The notes: generated by a model from the sequence alone, not told the origin. A stretch of DNA of 64,000 nucleotides from Acidobacteriota bacterium (GCA_016935015.1 JAFGRT010000029.1:19104-83103); one strand, 5' to 3'. Numbered from the stretch's first letter, positions 1 to 11,161 are shown. Program-made: numbers and translations.

Positions 1-132
1 TTGACGGGAAACATCACGCGACTGCAACGACGCGGGTGCGGCATCAAAACCCCACCCTGACAGCGTCAGCAGCGTGAGAAATATAACGAATTGTCGGTGC
101 ATGGAATTGAGGCCCTTCAGTGTTTGTTGCAT
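1..132 (-). CDS. N-terminus of a secreted protein (cut by window edge)
   Basis: Only the first 44 codons are in the window. They read as a Sec signal peptide: a short positive region (MHRQ), a hydrophobic core (FVIFLTLLTL) and a small-residue stretch (DAAPAS) suitable for cleavage. I started at the ATG whose last base is at 132. A second in-frame ATG ten codons later has a better AAGGG ribosome site and may be the real start. The gene follows the ABC ATPase in the same direction with a gap of about 90 bases, so it may encode a periplasmic or outer-membrane partner of that transporter, but the visible part identifies no family. Confidence 0.55.
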   Translation of the reverse strand, partial: MQQTLKGLNSMHRQFVIFLTLLTLSGWGFDAAPASLQSRDVSRQ

Positions 133-224
133 CGATTACTCATTGGTCCCGGGACGGAACATACAGCTTTTGATGGCCTATCCGGTGAGAACTGTTCATT
201 CAATTCGATTCCGGCGCTGTTCAG

Positions 225-884
225 TTATACGATCCAGCCATCCAAAAGATTGATAATCCGGTTACCATAGGCTGCGTTTCTTTCGGAATGGGTGACCTGA
301 ATGATGGTTGTGCCCTCCTCGTTGAGCTGTTTGAACAGGCCCATGATTTCGCCACCCTGCTTGGAATTCAGGTTACCGGTGGGTTCATCGGCCAGAATGA
401 GTCTTGGTTTGATGATCAAGGCCCGGGCCACGGCCACCAACTGCTGCTGACCGCCGGACAACTGATTGGGGAAAAGATCTTTTTTGGCTACGATCTGAAA
501 GCGGTCCAGCATATCGGCCACCATGCTTTTTCGTTCTGCGGCCTTTATTTTCTTGTAAAGAAGAGGCGTTTCCAGGTTTTCATATACCGTCAGGTCGTCA
601 ATGAGATGGTAACTTTGAAAGACAAATCCGATATTCTGCTGGTGGAGTTCGGTGCGGTGTCTTTCGCTCAGTTTGTGTACTGGCTGATCATAAAAAAAGT
701 ACTCGCCACTGGAGGCCGTATCCAGCATACCGATGATATGAAGCAGCGTGGATTTGCCCGCGCCCGAAGGCCCCATGATGGTCAGAAATTCTCCCTCTTC
801 CAGACGCAGTTCGATGTTTCTGAGGACAAATGTCTTGATGAAACCGGTTGTATAGTATCGGGTTATTTTTTGAAGACGGATCAT
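225..884 (-). CDS. ABC transporter ATP-binding protein, LolD/MacB type
   Basis: This 219-residue nucleotide-binding subunit belongs to the LolD/MacB/FtsE-like class, which powers lipoprotein release, macrolide or peptide efflux and related envelope tasks. Walker A (GPSGAGKST) lies near residue 35, followed by the Q-loop (FVFQSYHL), the signature LSGGQQQ, Walker B (LILADEPTGNL) and the H-loop (VTHSE). The length is normal for a stand-alone ATPase. The reading frame stays open for 130 codons upstream, but that part has no family similarity and the domain begins exactly at MIRLQ, so I start there; GGGAGG lies about 12 bases before that ATG. No permease is visible; it may lie beyond the left edge. 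The exact substrate cannot be told from the sequence. Confidence 0.85.
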   Translation of the reverse strand: MIRLQKITRYYTTGFIKTFVLRNIELRLEEGEFLTIMGPSGAGKSTLLHIIGMLDTASSGEYFFYDQPVHKLSERHRTELHQQNIGFVFQSYHLIDDLTVYENLETPLLYKKIKAAERKSMVADMLDRFQIVAKKDLFPNQLSGGQQQLVAVARALIIKPRLILADEPTGNLNSKQGGEIMGLFKQLNEEGTTIIQVTHSERNAAYGNRIINLLDGWIV

Positions 885-1119
885 GGTCCAGCCAGCCTCC
901 CCTATTAAATGTGCACCTTCATGATGCCGCGGTATCCCGGTGTGCGGCCCGCTACCGTCGACATCCGGTTCCATGGATGTTGCCATCATTCTAGCAGATG
1001 GAATGCCAGATTCCATCCTGAACCTGCTCCGGCCCGGCGAAGATTGGCGTCGTACAAATACCCACCATTCCGCATTTATGGAAAAGGCGATCCTCAATCT
1101 CCTGATCCAGAAGTGGATA

Positions 1120-1167
1120 GACAAATCAATTGTCCGCCAACGAACAATTCTGTCCGTTATCGGACAG
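1120..1167. promoter_or_regulatory. Two palindromes in the 386-base gap upstream of the ABC ATPase
   Basis: The gap from 885 to 1270 holds no convincing gene. It contains GACAA-N5-TTGTC (1120-1134) and a perfect palindrome, CTGTCCG-TTAT-CGGACAG (1150-1167). The half-sites share TGTC/TGTCCG. Neither is followed by a T-run, so an operator is more likely than a terminator. They lie 236-283 bases before the ATPase start. No regulator gene is adjacent. Confidence 0.3.
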
Positions 1168-1270
1168 TCGCTGGTACAAAGCGCCGGCCCCGACAGCCAA
1201 GTCAGGGCCGATCCACCATGACTCAACAGGATCTCCGTCCTGGTTTGCAATACCCAAGAGTCCTGGTTCG

Positions 1271-2617
1271 TCACCGGCTCAGCTGGATTTCGCGGGCGGC
1301 CGCCTGATGCGCCCGCCGCAGGGCGGCCAGATCAAACCCGGGAATCGTACCGTCCTCGACCACCCATTTCCCGGCCACCATGACACGGTCGGCCTGATGG
1401 GCGCCGCAAATGACCAGCGCAGCCAATGGATCGCCGGCTCCTGAGAAGCGGAATTCGTCCAGAGTGAACATGGCCAGGTCCGCTTCCTGACCCGGCATGA
1501 TCCGGCCGATATCATCGCGGCCGAGACAACGGGCCGATCCGACGGTGGCCCAGCGCAGGACATCTTCATGACCGATCCGGAAACGGTGCGGTGACACCCG
1601 GTTCAACAGGAACGCCTGCCGCACCTCCTGCATCATGTTGGACGCGTCGTTGGAGGCGGCACCATCTACCGCCAGGCCCAGCGGGCAGCCTGCATCTTCC
1701 AGATCCCTGGTCCGGCAGAAACCAGAGGCAAGGATCATGTTGGAAGCAGGGCAGTGGGCAATTCCGACTCCGGCTTGTCCCAGGTGTGCAACCTCTTCGT
1801 CCTCGAACCAAATACCATGCGCCAGCCAGACTCGGGAATTCACCCAGCCGAGACGGTCCAGGTACTCCAGCGGGCGACATCCGTGGATGGAGGAACAATA
1901 GTCCGTTTCGTCCCTGGTTTCGGCCAGGTGTGTATGCAACCGGACATCCAGCCTTTCGGCCAGCTGCCGGGACTCCTCCATGAGGCGCCTGGATACGGAG
2001 AAAGGCGAACAGGGCGCCAGTGCAATCTGCACCATGGCCCCGGGACCGGGATCATGGTAGCGCTGCACCACCCGCTCACAATCCGCCAGTATGGCGTCGG
2101 TGGATTGCACCACTTCCACCGGCGGCAGGCCGCCATCGGCCACCGACAGGTCCATGGCCCCCCGGGTCAGCATCACCCGCATGCCCAGTCCGCGGGCTTC
2201 TTCGGCCTGGAGATCGATGGCGTGTTCGAGACCGGCAGGGAACACGTAATGATGATCAACGGTCGTGGTGCAGCCTGACAGGAGCAATTCCGCCATCGCC
2301 ACTCTCGTCGCCAGCCGCAAACGGTCGGAGGTGAGCCCCTTCCACACCGGGTACAGGGTTTTTAACCAATCGAAAAGCTCCTTATCCAGAGAAGGGCCGA
2401 AGGACCGCGTGAGCGTCTGATAGAAATGATGGTGGGTGTTGATCAAGCCCGGAATGAGCACATGCCGGGCGGCATCGAAAACCCACGTGACAGGCTCCTG
2501 TGGCTCGCGCCCGGCGGGCACACACTCCACAATCCGGCTGTCGCGAACCACGACGCCCCGTTGGCTGTTCTCGGCCAGAATGGCGAGGGGATCCTTGATC
2601 CAGATGGAATCACACAC
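1271..2617 (-). CDS. Amidohydrolase, 8-oxoguanine / hydroxyatrazine deaminase-like
   Basis: This is a metal-dependent deaminase of the amidohydrolase superfamily, subgroup with 8-oxoguanine deaminase and hydroxyatrazine hydrolases. Family marks are the N-terminal beta sandwich, the metal site GLINTHHHFYQTLTR, the second histidine pair LHTHLAETRDE, and the C-terminal ending PGQEADLAMF. These enzymes remove an amino or amine group from a purine- or triazine-like ring. I chose the GTG at 2617 as start because GGAGG sits six bases upstream and the protein then begins like its family (VCDSIWIKD). An ATG at 2647 would add ten residues. It is followed after a long gap by the ABC ATPase and has no clear operon partner. 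The substrate within the subgroup is not decided. Confidence 0.8.
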   Translation of the reverse strand: MCDSIWIKDPLAILAENSQRGVVVRDSRIVECVPAGREPQEPVTWVFDAARHVLIPGLINTHHHFYQTLTRSFGPSLDKELFDWLKTLYPVWKGLTSDRLRLATRVAMAELLLSGCTTTVDHHYVFPAGLEHAIDLQAEEARGLGMRVMLTRGAMDLSVADGGLPPVEVVQSTDAILADCERVVQRYHDPGPGAMVQIALAPCSPFSVSRRLMEESRQLAERLDVRLHTHLAETRDETDYCSSIHGCRPLEYLDRLGWVNSRVWLAHGIWFEDEEVAHLGQAGVGIAHCPASNMILASGFCRTRDLEDAGCPLGLAVDGAASNDASNMMQEVRQAFLLNRVSPHRFRIGHEDVLRWATVGSARCLGRDDIGRIMPGQEADLAMFTLDEFRFSGAGDPLAALVICGAHQADRVMVAGKWVVEDGTIPGFDLAALRRAHQAAAREIQLSR

Positions 2618-2770
2618 TTTCACCCTCCATGGAAATGGTGACTTCACCGTTCAGTTGAGGGGAGCCTGCGGCCAAATGGTAGGCACGCCACTCCGGTAAA
2701 GTCAAGTCGAAACCGGCAAGTGTACAAAATCGAAAGCCCATAGCCTGTCACTCCCGGTGGGAATGGGGCG

Positions 2771-3841
2771 CTATGATCGCCGTCCGTTGTGAATCTTCCC
2801 CCCGGGGTCGAATCGCCGTTGAAGGACCCGAACCTGGCGGCAAAAGTGCGGATATGCCCACAACTGATCATATTCATCCAGCAGGCGCCCCAGCAGGCGA
2901 ATCGCCGCCGGAATATACTGCCGGAAATGGTCCTTCTTCACATGCCGGGTCAAATAACCGTAAGCGCCCAGCGTCTGCATCAGACGATGGACGGCCACAA
3001 AGGGAAACCCGGCCCGAAAAGCGGCCTCATCGAAGGCAGCGTCCTCCCGCGAAGCTGTATCCAGATAAATCGCCATCAGGTTTTTCTGGATCGGAGTTGG
3101 AATCTCCAGATAGGGATCGAAGACCAGTGAAGCGAGATCATACTGGCGGGGACCCCGCCGGGCGCCCTGGAAATCGAAATAACGAAGGCGTCCGTCCTTC
3201 AGGGCGATATTCTGACTCTGAAAATCGCGGTACAAAAAGTGTGGCGTCCAGCAGTCCCGCAGGCGCCTGGCGAGGTCATCCAGGTCATCATCCAGCGGTC
3301 GCGGATCGAGGCCCAGCTCCTCCCGAAGAAAGTTCTGCTGAAAATAGCCCGACTCCCGTTGCCGGGCAAATTCGGCCGTGTAATCCTCGTTGTGGGTCTG
3401 TTCCGTGGCGAACCCCCGGCTGGCGTGAACATGAATCAGGACCAGGTTACGGACCGCCTCCGACAGCAAAGTCTGTGTGTTTTCCATACTGGCCGTCCGG
3501 ACACGCTCGTACAGCAGCTCATTTCCCAGGTCCTCCAGCACAAACCATCCCCGCGACAAGTCCGCTTCCAGAACCCGGGGCACCGCAATGCCGCTGGCTT
3601 CCAGGTGTCGCTGCACATAGAGGAAGGCATCATTCTCACTGACACCGGCCTCGCTGACGGGCGGATCGGGATGAAACATTCCTACCAGTGAGTGGGGGAT
3701 GTTACCGATGCGCCAGAAACGGCGGGGTGATCCGCCCCGACCAATCTCAACCAGAGGTGGAGAGGTGGCGGCCGAAACCGGACCGTATTTCCGGTAGGTT
3801 ACATGCAAAAAATGCACGAAATCACTCACGTTACTGGTCAT
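2771..3841 (-). CDS. APH-family sugar kinase, AmgK-like
   Basis: This 356-residue protein has the aminoglycoside-phosphotransferase fold. The catalytic loop reads YRDFQSQNI (Brenner motif; canonical HRD is YRD here) and the metal-binding segment YFDFQGARRG. This pattern is that of AmgK-type kinases, which phosphorylate the anomeric position of N-acetylmuramic acid or GlcNAc in cell-wall recycling; that assignment is inference from motif style and neighbour. The gene lies directly downstream of a DUF4922-SpoIID fusion on the same strand with a gap of 95 bases. I start at 3841, preceded by AAGGA, rather than at an in-frame ATG inside the upstream gene. A MurU-type nucleotidyltransferase, the usual AmgK partner, is not seen nearby. 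Other small-molecule kinases of this family are possible. Confidence 0.72.
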   Translation of the reverse strand: MTSNVSDFVHFLHVTYRKYGPVSAATSPPLVEIGRGGSPRRFWRIGNIPHSLVGMFHPDPPVSEAGVSENDAFLYVQRHLEASGIAVPRVLEADLSRGWFVLEDLGNELLYERVRTASMENTQTLLSEAVRNLVLIHVHASRGFATEQTHNEDYTAEFARQRESGYFQQNFLREELGLDPRPLDDDLDDLARRLRDCWTPHFLYRDFQSQNIALKDGRLRYFDFQGARRGPRQYDLASLVFDPYLEIPTPIQKNLMAIYLDTASREDAAFDEAAFRAGFPFVAVHRLMQTLGAYGYLTRHVKKDHFRQYIPAAIRLLGRLLDEYDQLWAYPHFCRQVRVLQRRFDPGGKIHNGRRS

Positions 3842-3936
3842 CGGCAATTCCTTGCCTGATCGACTGCACCCTCCGCTTCCAACACGCGGCAAAGTGGACA
3901 GCGGGCGCTTCGGACATCCTGAAGATATCGGTCGGA

Positions 3937-6366
3937 TCAATCATACCATCGCACCAGGCGAGCTTCCGGAAAGTAATGACGGAGGATTTGTGGAGCGGTA
4001 AAACCTTGGCGAGCCATTACGGCCGCCCCAATCTGGCAAAGTCCTGCGCCGTGTCCCCAGCCGGCGCCCCTGAACTCGAACACATCCGGCAGTACGGAAC
4101 CGGCCGGCTCCCCCCGGACGATGAACGCGGAACTGTACAGATGACTTGCCGACAACGCCCGCCGGATTTCCAGCTCCTTGCCGATCAGCAACCGGTCGCG
4201 CGAACCGACCAGCAGAACCCGGGCCAGCCGGCCGGAATGCCCGCGCAACACGGGCCGAATGGCTACCAGTTCACCCGGGTTCCAACCGGTTTTCCGTCGA
4301 ATGACGTCTTCCAGCTCGATCCTCGGTATCCGGACCTGCCAACGGTAAAAATCACGGGTTTGCTGGTCAAAGTCCGGCAAAATCGAAGACAATATTTCGG
4401 GATCGGACGTATTGCAGTACGCGGGCGGATCATCCAGAATCCAGCGGCGGGCGGCCTCCTCCAGCCAAAGATGTTCCACAGCACTCTCCGACGGCTGTCG
4501 ATCCGGAACCGAATCGATACCCGGTGGATTCAGATCCCCCCAGGCGATACGGTATCGTTCACTGACGCCACCGCAGCATTTGGAAAAACGGGTGTCGCAA
4601 ACATGCTCGCCCACCGCCAGTACCATGCCGCGGGTCGCCTTCACCGCCCGCCGGACCTCCGGATGGCGGATATGCACCACACCCTGATAGCGCTGGCAAT
4701 GGTCATCGGCGCAGACGTCAAACGACTCGTGCCGGCTGCGTTCGGTCCAGTGCAGGACCTGCCCCGGAAAGGAGGGATAACGATCCGGAAGTAGCGGGCG
4801 GTGCTGGCCCCGGATGGCCAGCTGAGCCAGCAGCCAGCTGCGGGAGATAATGGCATGGGCGCGAAGAAATTCATCCGACGCTGCGGCGCTCATTTCCGAG
4901 GCGACCACACAGGCCAGATATTCCTCCAGCGGCAGGTGATTCACTACCGTCAACCGGCGGCTGTCGACGGGTCTGATCTCCAGATCGCCGGGAAACGAAA
5001 AATCCCGCTGCTGCTGCCAGTGAAAATCAATGCCGATGGTGACATCCCGCAGGGTAATCGCCTGACCGGTGCCGGCTTTCAGGCGCAGCGATCGCCGGTG
5101 AAAAATCTGCTCTTTGCCGGAGGATAGCTGCCGCAGGGTCAGGCCGTCTCCGCTTCCTTCCGCGCGGAACCAGCCCGCTAACACTGGCTGGCCCTCGGTT
5201 TCAACCGCTTTTGGCAGGCAGAATTCCACGACCGCCCGGTTTTCCATGATACCGACGGCCAGCTCCGGTTCGACCCGGTCGCGGAGTGGAACATTGACCG
5301 TACCTGCGCCAACACCCCGACGATCGATGGGAACCTGCCGGGAAGTCGCTCCTTCATCCGGCCATCCGGTCAATTCTTGGCTGACCTCTCGGAATATGTC
5401 CCGAATCAGCCCCGGGGTCAGGCGTTCATAATCGGCTAGTCGGGGTGTAATCAGCAATCCACCCATATCGATGGCCCCCGGGCTCAGAAGAATACCCTTG
5501 CCGGGCTCGACGGAATAGATGGATGGCCGATGTTTGCGACGGGGAAACAGGCACAGGCACCACTCGTCGTCCTCGTACCAGACCAACACATTAATCATGG
5601 GCTCTGTCTCTTCAGTTCCGCCGGGCATTTTCTGCAGGAGGCTCTCGAATTCGGCATGGAGGTGCTCCTGATGGCGGGATATCATGACAATGACCGTCCG
5701 GCCGTATTCACGCACAGAGAACATTTCCACGGCCGGCCGACGGGTCCATGAATCCCGCAGATGATGGAAACGGGGGTCGTGACGCACGGTGTGCACATCG
5801 GCTTCCACCGGCAAGCGGTAACGTGGAATACCCTGAAAATGTAAATGATCCGGTGCCGATGCTCCACAACGGGGCCCGTTATACAGCATGGTGAATTCCC
5901 CCCGGCACTCCCGCGCCAGGAACAGCATGGCCTGGAAACAGCCGGCGATCCGTTGCGGAACGTGATGACGATGCACGATCACCGGATGGGGATACAGGAT
6001 GGGATACGGATTCAGAAACAGGGCAAAGTCCTCGTACACGGCCAGGCCTCTCTCGGCGGGGGGCATGTTTTCGGGACAAAGAAAACATGGTCGCTGGGCG
6101 ATGCTCTGCCGGTCCACCCGCGCGGACACGCTCTCCTCGCGCATGGCATTGTGTTGCAGCAATACGGAAAAGGACCCCAGCGGCACCTCGCGATAAATGG
6201 ACCGGAACCAATGCTCCCGTGCCGCCGGCAGGCGCGGCCACGTATCCTCCTGTTGACGGACAAGGGCGCGGATCGCCCGTCCCAAGGGTGGATCTCCGGA
6301 AGAGACATCCGCCAGGTCAAGCGTGGATTCATCGAGCAGACTCCGATCAAACGCATCCATGGTCAT
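3937..6366 (-). CDS. DUF4922 (HIT/GalT-like) - SpoIID/LytB fusion protein
   Basis: This 809-residue protein joins two families. Residues about 30-340 match DUF4922, related to GDP-hexose phosphorylases and the HIT/GalT superfamily, with CFLCPEN near residue 94 and the nucleotidyl-transfer motif HLHFQ at 174-178. Residues about 440-809 match SpoIID/LytB, a lytic transglycosylase acting on peptide-free peptidoglycan strands: the glutamate region VVASEMS, the Cys segment SKCCGG, and the C-terminal GWGHGAGLCQIGA. No signal peptide is visible, so the location of the hydrolase half is unclear. The ATG at 6366 has GGAG five bases upstream. With the AmgK-like kinase just downstream, it suggests peptidoglycan-sugar salvage in which the HIT-like half might activate the sugar phosphate. 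That role is inference. Confidence 0.8.
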   Translation of the reverse strand: MTMDAFDRSLLDESTLDLADVSSGDPPLGRAIRALVRQQEDTWPRLPAAREHWFRSIYREVPLGSFSVLLQHNAMREESVSARVDRQSIAQRPCFLCPENMPPAERGLAVYEDFALFLNPYPILYPHPVIVHRHHVPQRIAGCFQAMLFLARECRGEFTMLYNGPRCGASAPDHLHFQGIPRYRLPVEADVHTVRHDPRFHHLRDSWTRRPAVEMFSVREYGRTVIVMISRHQEHLHAEFESLLQKMPGGTEETEPMINVLVWYEDDEWCLCLFPRRKHRPSIYSVEPGKGILLSPGAIDMGGLLITPRLADYERLTPGLIRDIFREVSQELTGWPDEGATSRQVPIDRRGVGAGTVNVPLRDRVEPELAVGIMENRAVVEFCLPKAVETEGQPVLAGWFRAEGSGDGLTLRQLSSGKEQIFHRRSLRLKAGTGQAITLRDVTIGIDFHWQQQRDFSFPGDLEIRPVDSRRLTVVNHLPLEEYLACVVASEMSAAASDEFLRAHAIISRSWLLAQLAIRGQHRPLLPDRYPSFPGQVLHWTERSRHESFDVCADDHCQRYQGVVHIRHPEVRRAVKATRGMVLAVGEHVCDTRFSKCCGGVSERYRIAWGDLNPPGIDSVPDRQPSESAVEHLWLEEAARRWILDDPPAYCNTSDPEILSSILPDFDQQTRDFYRWQVRIPRIELEDVIRRKTGWNPGELVAIRPVLRGHSGRLARVLLVGSRDRLLIGKELEIRRALSASHLYSSAFIVRGEPAGSVLPDVFEFRGAGWGHGAGLCQIGAAVMARQGFTAPQILRHYFPEARLVRWYD

Positions 6367-6501
6367 CCGGTCTCCATTTCAGGCGACTCATCATCACCTT
6401 CCCCTGAATCATCCCAGAAAACAGCCGGATTTTCAACTGACGAAAGGATTCCACAGCCGGCACCTGGTTTCTGAACACCATCCGTATTCCCAACAATTTC
6501 C

Positions 6502-6531
6502 TTGATTTTGCGTTCAAGCGTTCCGTAGAAT
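6502..6531 (+). promoter_or_regulatory. Sigma70-type promoter of the PilZ gene
   Basis: TTGATT (6502-6507) and TAGAAT (6526-6531) are 18 bases apart, in the short gap between two divergent genes. The GTG start of the PilZ gene follows 27 bases after the -10 box. Confidence 0.45.
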
Positions 6532-6558
6532 AGGGGAAAATTCTAGGGAGAACGAAAC

Positions 6559-6852
6559 GTGAACAGTGAAAAAGATCTCCGGCAAAACAAACGGGTAAAA
6601 GCAAGTTTTTATATCCGCGTGGAAGGGAAAGATGCCGCCGGCGTACCTTTTTCGGAGATCGTCCGTGCCTCCGACTTCAGCAAGGCCGGGACCTCCTTCG
6701 TTCTGGATCGTGATATCCCCATCGGTGAAAAATTGCACATTTCGGTCCCCCTGCCGTCTGTGGTGGTCCGGATTGAAAACTTTGCCGATTCCCGGGAAAA
6801 GAAATATGCCGTGGTTTTTCGCCCCTATCATCCGGAAAAAGAAGAAGAATAG
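6559..6852 (+). CDS. Single-domain PilZ-like protein
   Basis: This small 97-residue protein fits a lone PilZ domain, the c-di-GMP receptor fold. It has an N-terminal RxxxR-like basic stretch (NKRVKASF) and the second signature as ASDFSKAGTSF (D-x-S-x-x-G). The start is GTG with GGGAG eight bases upstream. The C-terminus (EKEEE) is shorter and more charged than usual. The basic motif departs from the classical RxxxR, so binding of c-di-GMP is likely but not certain. The gene stands alone, with its own promoter and a terminator downstream. Two GGDEF proteins elsewhere in the window could supply the signal. Confidence 0.72.
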   Translation: MNSEKDLRQNKRVKASFYIRVEGKDAAGVPFSEIVRASDFSKAGTSFVLDRDIPIGEKLHISVPLPSVVVRIENFADSREKKYAVVFRPYHPEKEEE

Positions 6853-6931
6853 AACATCGCTTTGATGGATGATCGTGGTGGGAAGTCGTCTGAATTTGGG
6901 TGAACGGATCGGGAGAAATCGTCGGAAAAAG

Positions 6932-6960
6932 AAGGAGCTGCCGAGGCAGCTCCTTTTTTT
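6932..6960. terminator. Bidirectional intrinsic terminator between the PilZ gene and groL
   Basis: The inverted repeat GGAGCTGCC / GGCAGCTCC (6934-6953) is followed by seven Ts on the plus strand and, read the other way, by TTCTTTTT. It can end both the PilZ transcript and the convergent groS-groL transcript, whose stop codon lies just to its right. Confidence 0.85.
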
Positions 6961-6971
6961 ATAGTCGCGGA

Positions 6972-8917
<1,946 letters not shown>

Positions 8918-9202
8918 TGGCGATCTCCTTCTATTAAAATTTGTTCAGCTTTCCGTAAAAAGACACGTGGAGCAATGCAACTGTAATGCCAATCACCATT
9001 TCTCCCTTTACCGCACTGCCCGTCGACGAACCGTTGATGGACAGCCCGGTGGATGGTTTCAGCAAAACCCTTATTCTTTTGCGATTATCTATGCAGATGC
9101 GACCGGTCGACAGAACTCCTTTCACCATAAGAACAGTCGTCAGCACACCGCAGAATGCTGGAGAATTCCGCTTCCTCTGGTGAATTATTCCCCGATGCGT
9201 AT

Positions 9203-10339
9203 TCAGAAGGATGATTGATCAATTACCCGGCGGTACAGTCTTTCGTATTGAGACACCACCCGTTCATGGGAAAACACCTTGCTGGCCCGCTGGCGGGCGG
9301 CAACAGAATAGGATGCCCGCAATTCATCATCCTGTAGCAGACGAGCGGCGGCCCGGCCCAATTCCGCGATGTCATCTTTCGACACCAGCAAACCGGTCAC
9401 TCCCTCGGCCACCACCTCCGGCACTCCGCCCACCCGGTAGGCCACCACCGGCAGTCCGCAAGCCATGGCTTCCAAGGCCGACAGGCCAAAGCTCTCGGTC
9501 TGGCTGGCCATAATATACAGATCCGCGACACTTAAAAATTCCACGATGTTGGACCGCATGCCGGGGAACACCACGTGATCGCGAATCCCGAGTGTTTTAC
9601 AAAGATGTTCCGCGGCGGAACGCTCCGGTCCGTCGCCAATCAGGACCAGCCGGGCCGGCACCTGCTGGTGGAGATTGGCAAACATTTCGATAATGTGCGG
9701 AATGTTTTTCACCGGTCGAAAGTTAGAGGCATGCACCAGAATCTTCTCATCTTCTTTTGCCAGCCGCTGACGCAGACTGGAATTATGCTGCGGATGAAAA
9801 ACCTCCGGATCGATAAAGTTGGGGATGACATCAATGGCACAATTCATACAAAAATACTTGTTGGTTTCCTCACGCAGATACTCGCTTACGGAGGACACGG
9901 CGTCTGCTTGCTGGAGGATATAGCGGGTGACGCGTGACATGGCCGGTTCCATGCCGACGATGGTGATGTCCGTACCGTGCAGTGTAATGACAAAAGGGAG
10001 ACGTAAGCCGTCATTCTCCAGAATCATCCGGGCGTTCAAGGCACTCATGCCGTGCGGTATGGCATAATGGGCGTGCACCACATCGAGTCCCTCCTCCCGA
10101 GCCACGTCCACAATGGTGGCCGTAATTTCCAGGGAATACGGCGGATAGCGAAACAGGGGATAGGCATTGACCTCGACCTTGTGAAAAATTACATTTTCGC
10201 ACATTTCAAACATGCGGATGGGCTGCGCATAGCTGATGAGATGTACCCGGTGACCCCGACGGGCCAGGTTCTTGCCCAGTTCCGTCGCGGCGATGCCACT
10301 GCCGCCGTAGGTGGGATAACAGACAATACCGATGTTCAT
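9203..10339 (-). CDS. bshA: N-acetyl-alpha-D-glucosaminyl L-malate synthase BshA
   Basis: BshA is a GT4 glycosyltransferase that joins GlcNAc from UDP-GlcNAc to L-malate, the first step of bacillithiol synthesis. The 378 residues open with the family-typical MNIGIVCYPTYGGSG and carry VVHAHYAIPHG and the GT-B C-terminal motif ESFGLSALEAMACGLP. The ATG has GGGGAGG five bases upstream and overlaps the bshB1 stop codon by four bases (ATGA), so the two are translationally coupled. It is last in the operon bshC-bshB1-bshA as transcribed. The product is cytosolic. Confidence 0.94.
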   Translation of the reverse strand: MNIGIVCYPTYGGSGIAATELGKNLARRGHRVHLISYAQPIRMFEMCENVIFHKVEVNAYPLFRYPPYSLEITATIVDVAREEGLDVVHAHYAIPHGMSALNARMILENDGLRLPFVITLHGTDITIVGMEPAMSRVTRYILQQADAVSSVSEYLREETNKYFCMNCAIDVIPNFIDPEVFHPQHNSSLRQRLAKEDEKILVHASNFRPVKNIPHIIEMFANLHQQVPARLVLIGDGPERSAAEHLCKTLGIRDHVVFPGMRSNIVEFLSVADLYIMASQTESFGLSALEAMACGLPVVAYRVGGVPEVVAEGVTGLLVSKDDIAELGRAAARLLQDDELRASYSVAARQRASKVFSHERVVSQYERLYRRVIDQSSF

Positions 10340-11088
10340 AAAAACCTCCCCCGCTTTGGTTTGAAGGCTTCGATGGGATCCGCCACCAACAGCATGATTT
10401 CCGTGTGGAAGTACTCGGCATGCGTCACACCCACCAGACTGCCATAACTGCGGGACTGGGCATCCAGGGAATCGAGGAAGCCGGGATCCCCCAGGTAGGT
10501 CTCCGGTTCACCCGGACGGAGCGGTGACACCTGGGAATGGAAACAGCGCACAGCCGCGATCTTCTGTTCCCAGTATTGACTGACGTCCACCAAGAAGGAT
10601 GGCTGCCAGCGATGGGGCATACCAAACGTGAACAGATATTTGGGCCGGAACGGCGGCAATCCCTCGTCCAGTTTCCCCAGACCGGCGTTGTGAGCGGCCT
10701 GACGGACCAGTTGATACGCGGCCGTGTGATCGGGATGCGGATCCCGAAGATGATGAGTGAAAATGAACAGCGGCCGATAGCTGCGCAACACCCGGACCAG
10801 TTCCAGACGCGCGGTGGCTTCCGGTTGCAAGAACCCGTCCGGTAAGCCCATGTTCAGACGCACCGCGATGCCCAACGTTTTAGACGCGGTCCGGCTTTCC
10901 TCAAGCCGTTGCTCCGGTGTGCCCCGGCTGGCCATCTCCCCGCGGGTCAGGTCAAGAATACCGACCCGATACCCCCGATCGACCAGCAAGGCGATGGTCC
11001 CCCCCATACCGATTTCGGCATCGTCGGGATGAGCCACCACTGTTAGGGCATCCAGTTCCGTCGTATCCGGAGTTTCATAGATAATCAT
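10336..11088 (-). CDS. bshB1: Bacillithiol biosynthesis deacetylase BshB1
   Basis: This 250-residue zinc-dependent LmbE/PIG-L-type deacetylase removes acetate from GlcNAc-malate in the second step of bacillithiol synthesis. The metal site AHPDDAEIGMGG is near residue 15, and HHLRDPHPDH supplies the third ligand and nearby catalytic residues. ILDLTRGEMASRGTPEQR is characteristic of the BshB1 subgroup. I start at 11088, where GGAGG lies eight bases upstream. It overlaps bshA by four bases and follows bshC after 73 bases. Confidence 0.93.
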   Translation of the reverse strand: MIIYETPDTTELDALTVVAHPDDAEIGMGGTIALLVDRGYRVGILDLTRGEMASRGTPEQRLEESRTASKTLGIAVRLNMGLPDGFLQPEATARLELVRVLRSYRPLFIFTHHLRDPHPDHTAAYQLVRQAAHNAGLGKLDEGLPPFRPKYLFTFGMPHRWQPSFLVDVSQYWEQKIAAVRCFHSQVSPLRPGEPETYLGDPGFLDSLDAQSRSYGSLVGVTHAEYFHTEIMLLVADPIEAFKPKRGRFL

Positions 11089-11161
11089 CTCGTTTTCCTC
11101 CGGTCGGCCGGTTATGGCCGACAAATCCACATCGCGCGTCAACCATGACCGGCACCGTCGT

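Noticed and set aside
885..1274. N-terminal extension of the ABC ATPase frame by about 130 residues
   Set aside because: The extension has no domain character, and the ATPase family starts exactly at MIRLQ near 884.
8918..9202. Possible CIRCE heat-shock operator upstream of groS
   Set aside because: The only candidate, AGCA-N10-TGCT near 9132-9150, has the wrong spacing (CIRCE has N15 between these cores) and lacks the outer bases.
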